This document shows, piece after piece, positions 24,408 to 33,006 of a stretch of DNA of 64,000 bases (the first letter of the stretch is position 1; each line of letters starts with the position of its first letter). The position numbers and the translations under genes are program-made. The DNA comes from UBA6054 sp963975575 (GTDB lineage Bacteria > Planctomycetota > Phycisphaerae > Phycisphaerales > UBA1924). The notes under the pieces are model-generated. The model was not told where the DNA came from and made no database searches. It worked only from the letters and a program-made list of their open reading frames with translations. Location of the stretch: the NCBI GenBank assembly GCA_963975575.1, contig CAXBHL010000001.1:620001-684000 (forward strand). The letters are read 5' to 3'.

Positions 24408-24782
24408 CTAGTGCTTCGGCCCGCAACGGGCGAGCGTTTCCGCGATGCGCTCGGACAACACGTCCGGCGTGAACGGCTTGACGACGTAGTTGTTCACGCC
24501 CGCCCGGATGGCGTCGATGACGCGCGAGCGTTCCGCCTCGGTCGTCACCATGATCAGGGGCGTGGTCTTGTTCTGCTGGCGGAAGGCCTTGACGAAGGCC
24601 AGACCGTCCATGTTGGGCATGTTCCAGTCGACCAGGCACAGATCCGGCTGGAACGCGCCGACCTTGCTCATCGCGTCCTGCCCGTCGCAGGCCTCCTCGA
24701 ACTCCGTGTGCCCGAGCTGCTTGAGCACGGACTTCTGGATGTTCCGCATGGTCATCGAATCGTCGATCAGCATGATGCGCAT
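24408..24782 (-). CDS. cheY: chemotaxis response regulator CheY
   Basis: Protein of 124 residues, a single receiver domain. Acidic pocket Asp7-Asp8, phosphoacceptor Asp52 in CLVDWNMPNMDG, Thr80 or Thr81 (VTTEAE) and Lys102 (VVKPF) are all present. Phosphorylated by CheA, it binds the FliM/FliN switch to alter flagellar rotation. CAGGAAA lies upstream of the ATG. It sits between cheX and fapA in a six-gene operon. Confidence 0.96.
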   Translation of the reverse strand: MRIMLIDDSMTMRNIQKSVLKQLGHTEFEEACDGQDAMSKVGAFQPDLCLVDWNMPNMDGLAFVKAFRQQNKTTPLIMVTTEAERSRVIDAIRAGVNNYVVKPFTPDVLSERIAETLARCGPKH

Positions 24783-24809
24783 GGGCGTTTCCTGTCGGGA
24801 CGTTCTGGG

Positions 24810-25292
24810 TCAGGCGGCGGTGATCGACGCGGCGGGAACGGGGCGGACGGCGACCTCGAGCACCAGCTCGCCCCGGTCCGTCGTGCAGGGGATGGCCACG
24901 CGGGGGATCCCCGACTGGAACGCCACGCGGTGCCCGCGCCCGACGACCACCGACGGGCAGGAGATCGAGACGTTCCGGCGGTCGAGCAGCGACTTCGCGT
25001 GGCCGCAGACGATGTTGACGATCTCGCCCACCGCGTCGGCGAAGGCGTCGCTCTCGGGTTCGAGGCGCTCGCCGGTGAACAACGCGACGACCGCGACGGC
25101 GGTCTCCGATGGCATCGAGAGCACGACGGTCCCGGCGATCGATCCGGACAGCCCGACGACCCCCGACACGTCAAAGGGGCACCGGTTGCCTTCCTTGACG
25201 GTCGTCTCGCCGACGCAGACCGGCAGCTGGAACAGCGTGTCGAACACGTGACGGATCGAATCCGCGAACGGTGTGATCAAGCCGGCGTCCAT
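24810..25292 (-). CDS. cheX: CheX-like CheY-P phosphatase
   Basis: Protein of 160 residues of the CheC/CheX/FliY fold. The phosphatase signature E-x2-N is visible in AVGEIVNIVCGHAK, at the usual place in the middle; only one such motif is seen, as in CheX. It would remove phosphate from CheY-P to end the signal. The ATG at 25292 has AGGAGG eight bases upstream; a second ATG at 25319 overlaps the cheA stop but has no Shine-Dalgarno. The nearest cheA stop is 23 bases upstream. CheC could be considered, but the length and single motif favour CheX. Confidence 0.85.
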   Translation of the reverse strand: MDAGLITPFADSIRHVFDTLFQLPVCVGETTVKEGNRCPFDVSGVVGLSGSIAGTVVLSMPSETAVAVVALFTGERLEPESDAFADAVGEIVNIVCGHAKSLLDRRNVSISCPSVVVGRGHRVAFQSGIPRVAIPCTTDRGELVLEVAVRPVPAASITAA

Positions 25293-25315
25293 GCCCGCTC
25301 CCTCCTTCTGGTGGC

Positions 25316-26992
25316 TCATGCCGCCCTCCGGGCGGTCTGGGGATTCGACAGCCGCATCAGCGCGGCCACGTCAACCATCCGGCCGGGGCCGCCGTCGTCA
25401 CGGATCAGCCCGGCCTCCAATGGGTGCGATCCGGGGGGACCGGCGGTCGGGCGGACGACGACATCCTCGAACCCGTCGACCGCCGAGACACGCAGCGTGA
25501 CGCGTTGTCCCTCGTGCGTCAGTTGCACCGCGAAGGGCTCGTCCGGGTGGGCGTTCGATCCGGTGAACACGGATCCGGCGCTCACGCTGACGACCGGCGC
25601 TCCCGTGCGCTCGGGTGAGCCGTCCGCGCGGCGCGACGGAGCGTGGGACGTGCCCGGTCCGTCGATCCCGATCACGTGCTCGCTCGGGATGAGCAGCCTC
25701 TGCCCGCCGGCTTGCACGGTCAGGACGGGCACGATGGCTTCCGTCAGCGGAACGGTGATGGTCATCGTGGTGCCACGGCCGGGGACCGACTCGACGGTGA
25801 TGTCACCGTTGAGCGTCTGTTCGATGTTGTTACGAACGACGTCCATGCCGACCCCGCGGCCGGAAAGCTCGGACACCTGCTCGACGGTCGAGAAGCCGGC
25901 GCCGAAGATGAATCGGTAGACCTCGTCGTCCGACATGCTCCCGAGTTCCGATTCCGTGCACTGCCCGCGCTCGACGGCCTTGCGACCGATGCGCCCGCGG
26001 TCCAGGCCGCGTCCGTCGTCGATGATCCGTATGCGCAGGCTGGAGCCGGCGTACCGGGCCGTGAGCCGGACCGTGCCGACCTCCGGCTTGCCCGCGGCCG
26101 AGCGCTCGGCGGGCGGCTCGATGCCGTGGTCCGCGCAGTTGCGAAGCAGGTGGATCAGGGGTCCGCCGAGCAGATCGACGACGCGCCGGTCCACCTCGGT
26201 CGATCCCCCGTCGGTCTCGAGGCGGATGCGCTTGCCCGTGCGGGCGCCCAGGTCGCTGATGAGACGGGTGTACCGCTGGAAGAGGTGCTCGACCGGCTGC
26301 AGCCGCGTCCGGGTCGCGGCAAGTCGGAGCCGGTCGGTTGCCCGGCCAAGTTCTGCCACGGTCGCGCCGAGCAGATCCGCGTTCGCCGGCCCGCCGGTGC
26401 CGCCGGCGATGCGCCGGGCCGCCTCGGACCACTCCGCCACTTCGCGCACGAGTGCATCGACCTCCGCGAGCCGGTCCACCTCGACGCGGACGGTGTGAGC
26501 GGACGGGGTGTGGGTGTTCTCGGGGCCGGTGTGCATCGGCGCGGTTTCGGCGTCGGCGTCGGGGCCCGGCGCGGGGGACGGGTCCGGATTCGTCGCCGCG
26601 GTGTCTCTGATTGCCGCCAGGCGGGCGACGAGCGCGGGGTCGGCGCGGGTCAGCGTGGCCCGCCCGGCCCGGAGTTCTGCGAGTTGCACGGCCAGCACGC
26701 CGACGCCGTCGCGGATCAGGCCGATCTCGCCCGGGCCGATGCGCGCCGATCCGTCTCGGGCCGCGTCGAGCGCCGACTCGGCGGCGTGGGCGATCTCCAC
26801 CGGGTTGGTGAGCCCCAGGAATGACGCGTTGCCCTTGATGGTGTGCAGCGCCCGGAAGCAGCGGTTGAGCAGTTCCGGCTCCGCGGCGAACGACCCCAGG
26901 TCCACGAGATCCTGCTGGAGCGTCTCCAGCAGCGCGTTGGACTCCGTGAGGAAGTCCTGCAGGATCTCGGGCTCGAAGTCGCCAACGTTCAT
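25316..26992 (-). CDS. cheA: chemotaxis histidine kinase CheA
   Basis: Protein of 558 residues. Hpt domain with phosphorylated His50 in RALHTIKGNASFLG; then a short linker of Pro/Asp-rich sequence (about 135-170) in place of the usual P2 CheY-binding domain; a dimerisation helix pair; the HATPase domain with N-box HLLRNCADHGIE, G1 DDGRGLD and G2 GRGVGMDVVRNNIE; and a C-terminal CheW-like domain. It is shorter than typical CheA (about 650) mainly because P2 is missing, so phosphotransfer to CheY may not need docking. The start ATG has GGAG seven bases upstream. Confidence 0.96.
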   Translation of the reverse strand: MNVGDFEPEILQDFLTESNALLETLQQDLVDLGSFAAEPELLNRCFRALHTIKGNASFLGLTNPVEIAHAAESALDAARDGSARIGPGEIGLIRDGVGVLAVQLAELRAGRATLTRADPALVARLAAIRDTAATNPDPSPAPGPDADAETAPMHTGPENTHTPSAHTVRVEVDRLAEVDALVREVAEWSEAARRIAGGTGGPANADLLGATVAELGRATDRLRLAATRTRLQPVEHLFQRYTRLISDLGARTGKRIRLETDGGSTEVDRRVVDLLGGPLIHLLRNCADHGIEPPAERSAAGKPEVGTVRLTARYAGSSLRIRIIDDGRGLDRGRIGRKAVERGQCTESELGSMSDDEVYRFIFGAGFSTVEQVSELSGRGVGMDVVRNNIEQTLNGDITVESVPGRGTTMTITVPLTEAIVPVLTVQAGGQRLLIPSEHVIGIDGPGTSHAPSRRADGSPERTGAPVVSVSAGSVFTGSNAHPDEPFAVQLTHEGQRVTLRVSAVDGFEDVVVRPTAGPPGSHPLEAGLIRDDGGPGRMVDVAALMRLSNPQTARRAA

Positions 26993-27057
26993 TCGGTCGC
27001 TCCGTGTGGCCCGCTCCGTCTCGGCGGCCCGGGGAAGGAGTGGGAGGGGAGGTGGGT

Positions 27058-27528
27058 TCAGGCGGCGTCTCGGGTTTCCGGGTTCAGGCGCTGGATGAAG
27101 ACATCGGGATCGAGCAGCAGGATGGTGCGGCCGGCGTGCTCGCAGACGCCGCGGACGCCGGGAATGTCCGCGCTGACCCGGTCGGGCCGTGGCGCTTGCA
27201 CGGCGTGCTGTTCGACACGGATGACCTCTTCCACGCGGTCCACCGAGATGCCCACGCGGCCCGCGGGCGATTCGACGATGACGATCCGGTTGTCGACCGA
27301 TCCGCGCGACTCCGTCGGACCCGGCATGGCGCCGAGGCGGACGACGGGGATCGAGAAGCCCCTGAGCTCAAAGCGCCCGGTCGCCGCCGAACCCAGATCG
27401 GGCGTGCGGACGATCTCGCGCACGTGCTGGATGTCCAGTGCGCACAAGAGGTCACCCACGCGGAAACGCACGAGCCGCAGGGGTTCGCTGCCCCGGTCGG
27501 GGCGATGGCGGATGTCGTTGGCGCTCAT
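27058..27528 (-). CDS. cheW: chemotaxis adaptor CheW
   Basis: Protein of 156 residues with the CheW fold: RLVRFRVGDLLCALDIQHVREIV, RGFSIPVVRLGAM, RIVIVESPAGRVGISVDRVEEVIRV and GVCEHAGRTILLLDPDVF. It couples chemoreceptors to CheA. The ATG follows GGAG at nine bases. Located between cheB and cheA. No chemoreceptor (MCP) or CheR gene is in the window. Confidence 0.93.
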   Translation of the reverse strand: MSANDIRHRPDRGSEPLRLVRFRVGDLLCALDIQHVREIVRTPDLGSAATGRFELRGFSIPVVRLGAMPGPTESRGSVDNRIVIVESPAGRVGISVDRVEEVIRVEQHAVQAPRPDRVSADIPGVRGVCEHAGRTILLLDPDVFIQRLNPETRDAA

Positions 27529-27602
27529 GGGTGGCGTCTCCGGTTCTGCAAGCAATTCGGAGCGATCGCCGTGCTGCTGCAGGACGGGGCGTCCAATTCC
27601 CG

Positions 27603-28754
27603 TCAGGCGGTCTTTCGATGCGCCCGCTGGTCCGCAACGTCCCCGATAACGGGCAGCTTCATGCGCTCCGCGGGAGGGGTCTTGCCCCCGTAGAACACCT
27701 GTGTCGCTCCTGCCCCGACCTCCCGGAGCAGCGCGGCGAGGCGCCCCGTGGGCATCACCCAGTCCACCTGCCCGGCGGCTGCGACAGTCCTGGGCACGGC
27801 GGCGAAGGTGCAGGTCGATGGGCACTGCAGGGCCACGCGACCGCCCGCGCGACGAACGGCCGCGGCACCGAGCACCCCGTCGTCGCCGTCGGCCGACAAC
27901 TGCACGCCCAGCAGTCCGGCGCCGTACACGCGGGCGCCCGATTCGAACAGAGCGTTGGTGCGCGGTGCGTCCGGCGGGGCCGAATCACCGGATCGGAGTT
28001 GAACCCGGCCGGCGTCGTCGCGTTCAAGCGTGAGATCTCGTCCGCCGGCGCCAAGGTACACGCCGGGTCCGTCGATCCGCGCGTCTCGGTCCGCGTAGAA
28101 GACCGGGCAGGCGCAGTGCTGCGCGAGCCGGGCGGCGAGGCTCGCGGTGAACGGCTCGGGCATGCGCTGCGCCACGATGATCGGGACGCGCAAGGCCCGT
28201 GGGAGCAGGGCGAAGACGTCTTCGAGCGCGGGCGCCCCGCCCGCGCCGGATCCCACGACGATCGCGTCCGGCCGGAACAACCCGGCATCGGGGCCGTCCA
28301 TGCGATCGGGAGCTTCTGCATTCTGGACTGGCCGGGAGCGCACCGCTCGTTGGCGTTCGGCCCCCATCGCGCGGAGCCGGGCGATCAGCCCGTTCTCGAA
28401 CGAGCAATCCCCAACGCCAAAGGACGCGGGCTCCTTTGCGATCACGTCCGCGGCCCCGAGGCGCAGCGCCCGAAGCGCTTCGGCCGTGCCCTCGCCGGTC
28501 AGACTCGAGCACATGAGCACGGCGGGGGCGTGATCGCGGCACTTGATCCGGATCTGCCTGAGCGTGCCCAGGCCGTCGAGCTCGGGCATCTCGATGTCCA
28601 GCACGATCAGGTCGGGGCGGAGGGCCGTGGCCATCTCGACACCAACGCGCCCGTTGCGGGCCATCCCCGCCAGCTCGAGCCCGTCGGCGGCGTCGATGAT
28701 CCGCCCGATCATGCCCCGCATGAACGCAGAATCGTCGATCACGAGCACGCGCAC
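27603..28754 (-). CDS. cheB: CheB-like response regulator with degenerate methylesterase domain
   Basis: Protein of 383 residues. An intact receiver domain (VIDDSAFMRG; phosphoacceptor Asp53 in VLDIEMPELDG) is joined to a CheB methylesterase-like domain. In active CheB the catalytic Ser lies in GASTGG and the His in QHMP; here the aligned stretches read VGSGAGG (Gly170 at the Ser position) and AQRMP (Arg197 at the His position), while the Asp in GDDG (292) remains. The esterase activity is therefore probably lost. The GTG at 28754 has GGAGG seven bases upstream and lies about 30 bases downstream of a sigma-28-like promoter; the ATG at 28790 overlaps that promoter and has no Shine-Dalgarno. 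First gene of the che operon. Confidence 0.88.
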   Translation of the reverse strand: MRVLVIDDSAFMRGMIGRIIDAADGLELAGMARNGRVGVEMATALRPDLIVLDIEMPELDGLGTLRQIRIKCRDHAPAVLMCSSLTGEGTAEALRALRLGAADVIAKEPASFGVGDCSFENGLIARLRAMGAERQRAVRSRPVQNAEAPDRMDGPDAGLFRPDAIVVGSGAGGAPALEDVFALLPRALRVPIIVAQRMPEPFTASLAARLAQHCACPVFYADRDARIDGPGVYLGAGGRDLTLERDDAGRVQLRSGDSAPPDAPRTNALFESGARVYGAGLLGVQLSADGDDGVLGAAAVRRAGGRVALQCPSTCTFAAVPRTVAAAGQVDWVMPTGRLAALLREVGAGATQVFYGGKTPPAERMKLPVIGDVADQRAHRKTA

Positions 28755-28786
28755 GCTTCGTCCTCCGGAATCTCCCCCGGGTTGGT

Positions 28787-28814
28787 TCATCGGGCCGATG
28801 CGGGACGTGCTTGA
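28787..28814 (-). promoter_or_regulatory. sigma-28 (FliA)-like promoter of the che operon
   Basis: On the minus strand TCAAG, 15 bases, CCCGATGA, close to the flagellar consensus (TCAAG/TAAA then GCCGATAA). The position fits the cheB GTG start and the motility role of the operon. Confidence 0.5.
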
Positions 28815-28905
28815 CGGTGTCGCCGGCTCTTTGCCCCGGGATGGCGAGGAAAGAGCGCTGGGTGAAAGTTCTCAGCGCGGGTGCGGCGACCATCTACCGT
28901 CGGCC

Positions 28906-28940
28906 AAAAACAGAGCCGGCGTCGGTTGGACCGACGCCGG
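28906..28940 (-). terminator. Rho-independent terminator of tRNA-Leu
   Basis: Perfect 11-bp stem (28916-28926 with 28930-28940, three-base loop) followed on the minus strand by CTCTGTTTTT. It lies 18 bases past the tRNA 3' end. Confidence 0.85.
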
Positions 28941-28958
28941 AGCGTGCCGTCAGGCGAA

Positions 28959-29042
28959 TGCCCAGAAGAGGATTCGAACCTCCACTCCCGTTAAGGAACC
29001 ACCACCTCAAGGTGGCGCGTCTGCCAGTTCCGCCATCTGGGC
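28959..29042 (-). tRNA. tRNA-Leu (anticodon GAG)
   Basis: 84-nt class II tRNA. Acceptor GCCCAGA pairs with TCTGGGC, A73 as discriminator for leucine; anticodon stem CCACC/GGTGG with loop TTGAGGT gives anticodon GAG, reading CUC and CUU. The long variable arm (TTCCTTAACGGGAG) and the T-loop GTTCGAATC are present. CCA is not encoded. Standing alone with its own promoter and terminator. Confidence 0.97.
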
Positions 29043-29084
29043 GAGATGAACCGGCGAACCGAGACGGCAGGCCGGCGGGTCGAG

Positions 29085-29112
29085 AGTATACGCCCCTCGC
29101 CCCGCCCGTCGA
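29085..29112 (-). promoter_or_regulatory. sigma-70 promoter of tRNA-Leu
   Basis: Minus strand TCGACG, a 16-base spacer and TATACT; the start would be near 29078, about 36 bases before the tRNA. Confidence 0.5.
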
Positions 29113-29191
29113 GCCCGCCCGGGCCGATCCCGCGGCTACGATCGGACTCAACCGCGGCGTCAAGCGAAAGTGGAGCGTGGGAGCGATGGTG

Positions 29192-29641
29192 ATGGGAACC
29201 CAATCCGGGGCGATGCTGGACCAGATCAAGGCCCGGGCCGAAGCGGCCGGGGTGTTCGGACCCGTTCAGATCAAGAACAATCTGCTGGTCTGCGCCGCCG
29301 CCAACTCCGCCGAACCGGCGGATTATCGGGTCAGCCCGCAGGGCGACGGCTCGGTGTGGGTCGAGCTGGTGACGGCCGATCGCTGGCTGAGCGAATCGAT
29401 CGAGACCGACCTGGTCCACACCGGCGACAAACTCAACGAACTGCTCGACGAGGAACTCGCCGAGCTGGGATGGGAGGGTCGGCCCTCGACGTTCGAGCAC
29501 TTCCGCTCCGACGACATGCTGTTCACCTTCCGGTCCAAGGTCCCCGACCCCTCGCCCGAGCGGGTCGCGACGTGGCTGCTCGCCTACGAGGCCTGCTTCC
29601 GACAGTTGGGCGATATGGACGACTCGGGCGAAGACGACTAA
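29192..29641 (+). CDS. conserved-looking hypothetical protein
   Basis: Protein of 149 residues, acidic and soluble, alpha/beta in appearance (QIKARAEAAGVFGPVQIKNNLLVCAAAN, then DGSVWVELVTADRWLSESIETDLVHTGDKLNELLDEELAELGWEG). No signal peptide or known motif. GGGAG lies eight bases before the ATG at 29192; the ATG at 29186 is too close to it. The long frame running in from 28811 passes through the tRNA and terminator and was cut off. It is followed 52 bases later by a glycosyltransferase. Family not recognised. Confidence 0.72.
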   Translation: MGTQSGAMLDQIKARAEAAGVFGPVQIKNNLLVCAAANSAEPADYRVSPQGDGSVWVELVTADRWLSESIETDLVHTGDKLNELLDEELAELGWEGRPSTFEHFRSDDMLFTFRSKVPDPSPERVATWLLAYEACFRQLGDMDDSGEDD

Positions 29642-29693
29642 TCAGGCTGCCCCGGCGTGAGGGATGCCGGTGGGGCATACGGGGAGCCGATCG

Positions 29694-31184
29694 ATGCGCA
29701 TTTTCATGCTGGGGTGGGAGTTCCCGCCGTTTCTGGCGGGAGGTCTCGGAACGGCCTGCCACGGCCTGACCAAGAGTCTGGCGCAGCAGGGTCACGAGAT
29801 CCTGTTCGTGCTGCCTCAGTCGGTGCCGGACGACCTGAAAACCCACGTCCAGCTGCTCGGGCCCAACACCCTCACGGCCCGGGCGGAACAGATCCGCCAG
29901 CGCGCCGCGGTCGGGGCGAGTGCGCCGCCCCCGGTGGGCGTGGTCGGTGTGGCGTCCGAGTCCGATGGCGAAGGCGTGCCGCTTGCGGGCGGTCGACCGG
30001 GTGCTGGTCCGTCCGCGGTGGGTGCGGACGCCGGCCCGGTGGGCGACGTGACGAGCCATCCCTACCCGGGCATCGACTTCGGTGACACCCTGACCAGGGT
30101 GGTCGACCGCCTCAACGCGGCGTCGGGGGGCGTGGGCGGACCGGTCGCCAAGGCGGAGCGGTTCGAGGCGCTGCGGAGTTCCTCGGCCGGCGAACTCGCG
30201 GCCGCCATGGACGAGGTGCTCGGCTCGCTCGAGCACATGGGCACCCGCGACGGGGGCTACGGGGGCGACCTCTTCGGCGACGCGCAGCGGTACGCCGGGC
30301 TGGCCGCGGCCCTGGGCGTGCACGAGCGGTTCGACGTGATCCACGCCCACGACTGGCTGACCTACCCGGCCGGCCTGGCCCTGCGTGCCCTGACCGGCAA
30401 GCCGCTGGTCGTGCACATCCACGCGACCGAGTTCGACCGTGCGGGCGAGCACATCAACCGGCAGGTCTACGACATCGAGCGTGCGGGCCTGAACGGGGCC
30501 GACCGGGTGATTGCGGTATCGCGCCTGACCAAGTCGATCGTGCACCGCCGGTACGGGGTGCCGGAGAACAGGATCGACGTGGTGTACAACGGCGTGGACC
30601 AGGACTCGGTCCAGCCCAAGCGGGGCATGGCCATCGAGCGGGACGAGAAGATCGTCCTGTTCCTGGGACGCATCACGATGCAGAAGGGCCCGGAGTACTT
30701 CATCCGCGCCGCCAAGCGGGTGCTCGAAAAGGAAGAGAAGGTCAAGTTCGTCGTGGCGGGCTCGGGCGACATGGCCGTCCGCATGATCGAGGAGGCCGCG
30801 GATCTGGGCATCGGGCACAAGGTGCTCTTCACCGGGTTCCTGCGGGGGCGGGACGTGGACCGGGTTTTCCGCATGGCGGACTGCTACGTGATGCCCAGCG
30901 TGTCCGAGCCGTTCGGCATCGCGCCGCTCGAGGCGATGCGCAACGACGTGCCGGTGATCGTGTCGCGCCAGTCGGGCGTTTCCGAGATCCTGACCCACTG
31001 CCTCAAGGTCGATTTCTGGGACACGGACGACATGGCCAACAAGATCGTGGCGGTCCTGCGGTACCCCCCGCTGAGCCAGACCCTGCGCGAGCACGGCCGG
31101 TTCGAACTCCGCGGGCTGGATTGGCGCGGGGCGGCGGAGAAGACGGTCAAGTCCTACGCCCGGGCGATCGCTTCAAAGTCGTGA
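29694..31184 (+). CDS. glycosyltransferase with GT-B fold (GT4/glycogen-synthase-like)
   Basis: Protein of 496 residues. The N-terminal domain starts MRIFMLGWEFPPFLAGGLGTACHGL, the GG-G acceptor loop seen in glycogen-synthase-like enzymes, and holds a low-complexity Gly/Val insertion (about 85-125). The C-terminal domain has RVIAVS, VVYNGVD, FLGRITMQKGPEYFIRAA, and the nucleotide-sugar E-x7-E motif MPSVSEPFGIAPLEAM. It transfers a nucleotide-activated sugar with retention of configuration; donor and acceptor are unknown. GGAG lies eight bases before the ATG. It converges with the ABC permease gene, 19 bases apart. Confidence 0.92.
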   Translation: MRIFMLGWEFPPFLAGGLGTACHGLTKSLAQQGHEILFVLPQSVPDDLKTHVQLLGPNTLTARAEQIRQRAAVGASAPPPVGVVGVASESDGEGVPLAGGRPGAGPSAVGADAGPVGDVTSHPYPGIDFGDTLTRVVDRLNAASGGVGGPVAKAERFEALRSSSAGELAAAMDEVLGSLEHMGTRDGGYGGDLFGDAQRYAGLAAALGVHERFDVIHAHDWLTYPAGLALRALTGKPLVVHIHATEFDRAGEHINRQVYDIERAGLNGADRVIAVSRLTKSIVHRRYGVPENRIDVVYNGVDQDSVQPKRGMAIERDEKIVLFLGRITMQKGPEYFIRAAKRVLEKEEKVKFVVAGSGDMAVRMIEEAADLGIGHKVLFTGFLRGRDVDRVFRMADCYVMPSVSEPFGIAPLEAMRNDVPVIVSRQSGVSEILTHCLKVDFWDTDDMANKIVAVLRYPPLSQTLREHGRFELRGLDWRGAAEKTVKSYARAIASKS

Positions 31185-31203
31185 TCCGGGGCGGGGCGGC
31201 GGG

Positions 31204-32715
31204 TCACCCCACGTCCCGGCCCTCGAACAGCAGCACGGCGACGGACAGGAACACCACCATCTGGCACACGCTGTAGGCGAGCACCAGCAAGGTGTGCGAC
31301 GCCGGGATGGGCTGGGCCTGCGTGATCGCGTCGACCAGCCAGAACGACTGCATGTTCGGGATCAGCCCCCACACGCCCAGCCACACGGGGCTGACCCTCG
31401 TCCGCGACGTGAACACCGAATCGCGGGCCAGGGGCGGCCGGTCCACGGCGACCGCCCGCGTGCCGGTCTGCTTGACGATCACCGTCAGGTCGTTGACCTC
31501 CGTGACCACGAGCGCGGGCTCGGTGGTCGGGCGCCCGGTGGCCAGTTCCTCGGCGGTGGGCACGCGGAACGCGGGGGTCACCAGGCCCACGCCGTTCGGC
31601 GAGGACCCGTAGTAGAACGGGTCGCCCGGTTTGATCGGGGTCCGCGGCGGCCCGAGCAGCTGGATGCGGTACTCGGCGCCGGGCTCGATGAACACCGCCT
31701 CGCGCCACACGGGGTCGTTGGCGATCGGGCCCATCCGCAGCACGTCCTTGGCGTCGACGTAGTCGTCCAGGCGGAAGCCCCGCTCCTCGAACTCCTCGGG
31801 CGTCATCCCGGCGCGCTCGGCGGCCAGCGGCACGGTCTTGTCCCTGTGGAAATCCAGCAGGTCGGCCGAGGTCATCGGGAACGCGAAAGCGATCTGGCCG
31901 ACCCGATCGTTGTGGTAGACGTTCCGGCCCACAACGTAGTTGCTCAGCAAACCCACCATGAAGAAGATCAGGCACACCACGATGGTCATCACCTGGCCGA
32001 GGCGCGTGGACGCGGCCACGGCGATCGACGTCATCACCAGCAGCGCCCCGCCCAGGCAAAGGCACGCCAGCATGATCTGCGGCTTGAGGTCGGTCCCGAT
32101 CGGCTGCAGTTCCCACTTCTTGCCGATCAGCAGCACCAGCAAGTAGCCGACCCACATAATCGGCAGCAGCAGCAGGGCCGCGGTCTGCGGGAAAGACCAC
32201 CCGTACATGAAGTTGCCCGCCGCCGCCAGGGCCAGGGCAAAGAAGAAGCCCCCGACCCCGAACACGACCACCGGCTGGTCCACATAGTCCGCGGCCGTGG
32301 TCAGCACGCCGTGGCGGATGGCCAGCAGGAGCATCGCGACCATCACGGCGATGCCGACGACCATGGCGGCCGCCACCCCCAGGAACTTGCCCAGGATCAC
32401 CGTGGTCCGGCCGATCGGCTTGGACACGACGGTCAGGATCGTTTTGTTCTCGATCTCCCGCGAGATCGAGGCCGTGGCGATGAAGGCCGCCAGCACCATG
32501 CCGCAGACGAACACGGTCGCCAGGGAGACATCGAAGAGCAGCTTGTCGTCTCCGGTGACCTCCCCCGGCACGTTCTGGTAGCCCATGCTGAACCCGGATA
32601 CCCAGGTGTTGAGGACCTGGAGCAGGCCCGCGATCAGCATCATCACGAGAAAAACCGGCTGGCGGAGGCTCTCGACAAAGGCGTTGCGGGCGATGGGCAG
32701 CAGTGCTTGGGTCAT
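31204..32715 (-). CDS. ABC-2-type transporter permease with large extracytoplasmic domain
   Basis: Protein of 503 residues. After an N-terminal helix comes SREIENKTILTVVSKPIGRTTVILGKFLG, the cytoplasmic loop typical of ABC-2/GldG-type permeases, then four further helices to about residue 240 and one C-terminal helix. Between them lies an extracytoplasmic domain of about 190 residues. It is a paralogue of the permease at 38906-40858, which has the equivalent loop QRDKIIWQTMTKPVSAAKYVLGKWLG. It has no ATPase of its own and is divergent from the SPFH-ABC cluster, 291 bases away, so it may share that ATPase. No Shine-Dalgarno is seen; TACCAT lies eleven bases before the ATG. Confidence 0.85.
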   Translation of the reverse strand: MTQALLPIARNAFVESLRQPVFLVMMLIAGLLQVLNTWVSGFSMGYQNVPGEVTGDDKLLFDVSLATVFVCGMVLAAFIATASISREIENKTILTVVSKPIGRTTVILGKFLGVAAAMVVGIAVMVAMLLLAIRHGVLTTAADYVDQPVVVFGVGGFFFALALAAAGNFMYGWSFPQTAALLLLPIMWVGYLLVLLIGKKWELQPIGTDLKPQIMLACLCLGGALLVMTSIAVAASTRLGQVMTIVVCLIFFMVGLLSNYVVGRNVYHNDRVGQIAFAFPMTSADLLDFHRDKTVPLAAERAGMTPEEFEERGFRLDDYVDAKDVLRMGPIANDPVWREAVFIEPGAEYRIQLLGPPRTPIKPGDPFYYGSSPNGVGLVTPAFRVPTAEELATGRPTTEPALVVTEVNDLTVIVKQTGTRAVAVDRPPLARDSVFTSRTRVSPVWLGVWGLIPNMQSFWLVDAITQAQPIPASHTLLVLAYSVCQMVVFLSVAVLLFEGRDVG

Positions 32716-33006
32716 GGGATGGGTCGATGGTAGTGGGGGTGCTCCAGCGGCGTCGGTGGGGGATCCGGCCCCGTGACGGGCGTCGGGTCCGCCCCGTCCG
32801 GGCGGTGGGGGAGTCGTTTGGAATCTCCGACGCCGGCCCGTGCGAACCGGCGGGCCCCGGGGGTCGTAGGGGGCCCGGTGGACTCGCGCCCTCAACGCGG
32901 CCACAATACTCCCCCCGACGCGTCCGGGTTCGCCCCGAGCCCGACGCCACCACCAAGACGACCGCCACCGGCGTGACAGAGCACGCCGCGGAGGACAGGC
33001 CGACCA

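Noticed and set aside
28811..29191. N-terminal extension of the hypothetical protein at 29192
   Set aside because: The frame runs through the tRNA-Leu gene and its terminator on the other strand, and the start at 29192 has a good Shine-Dalgarno.
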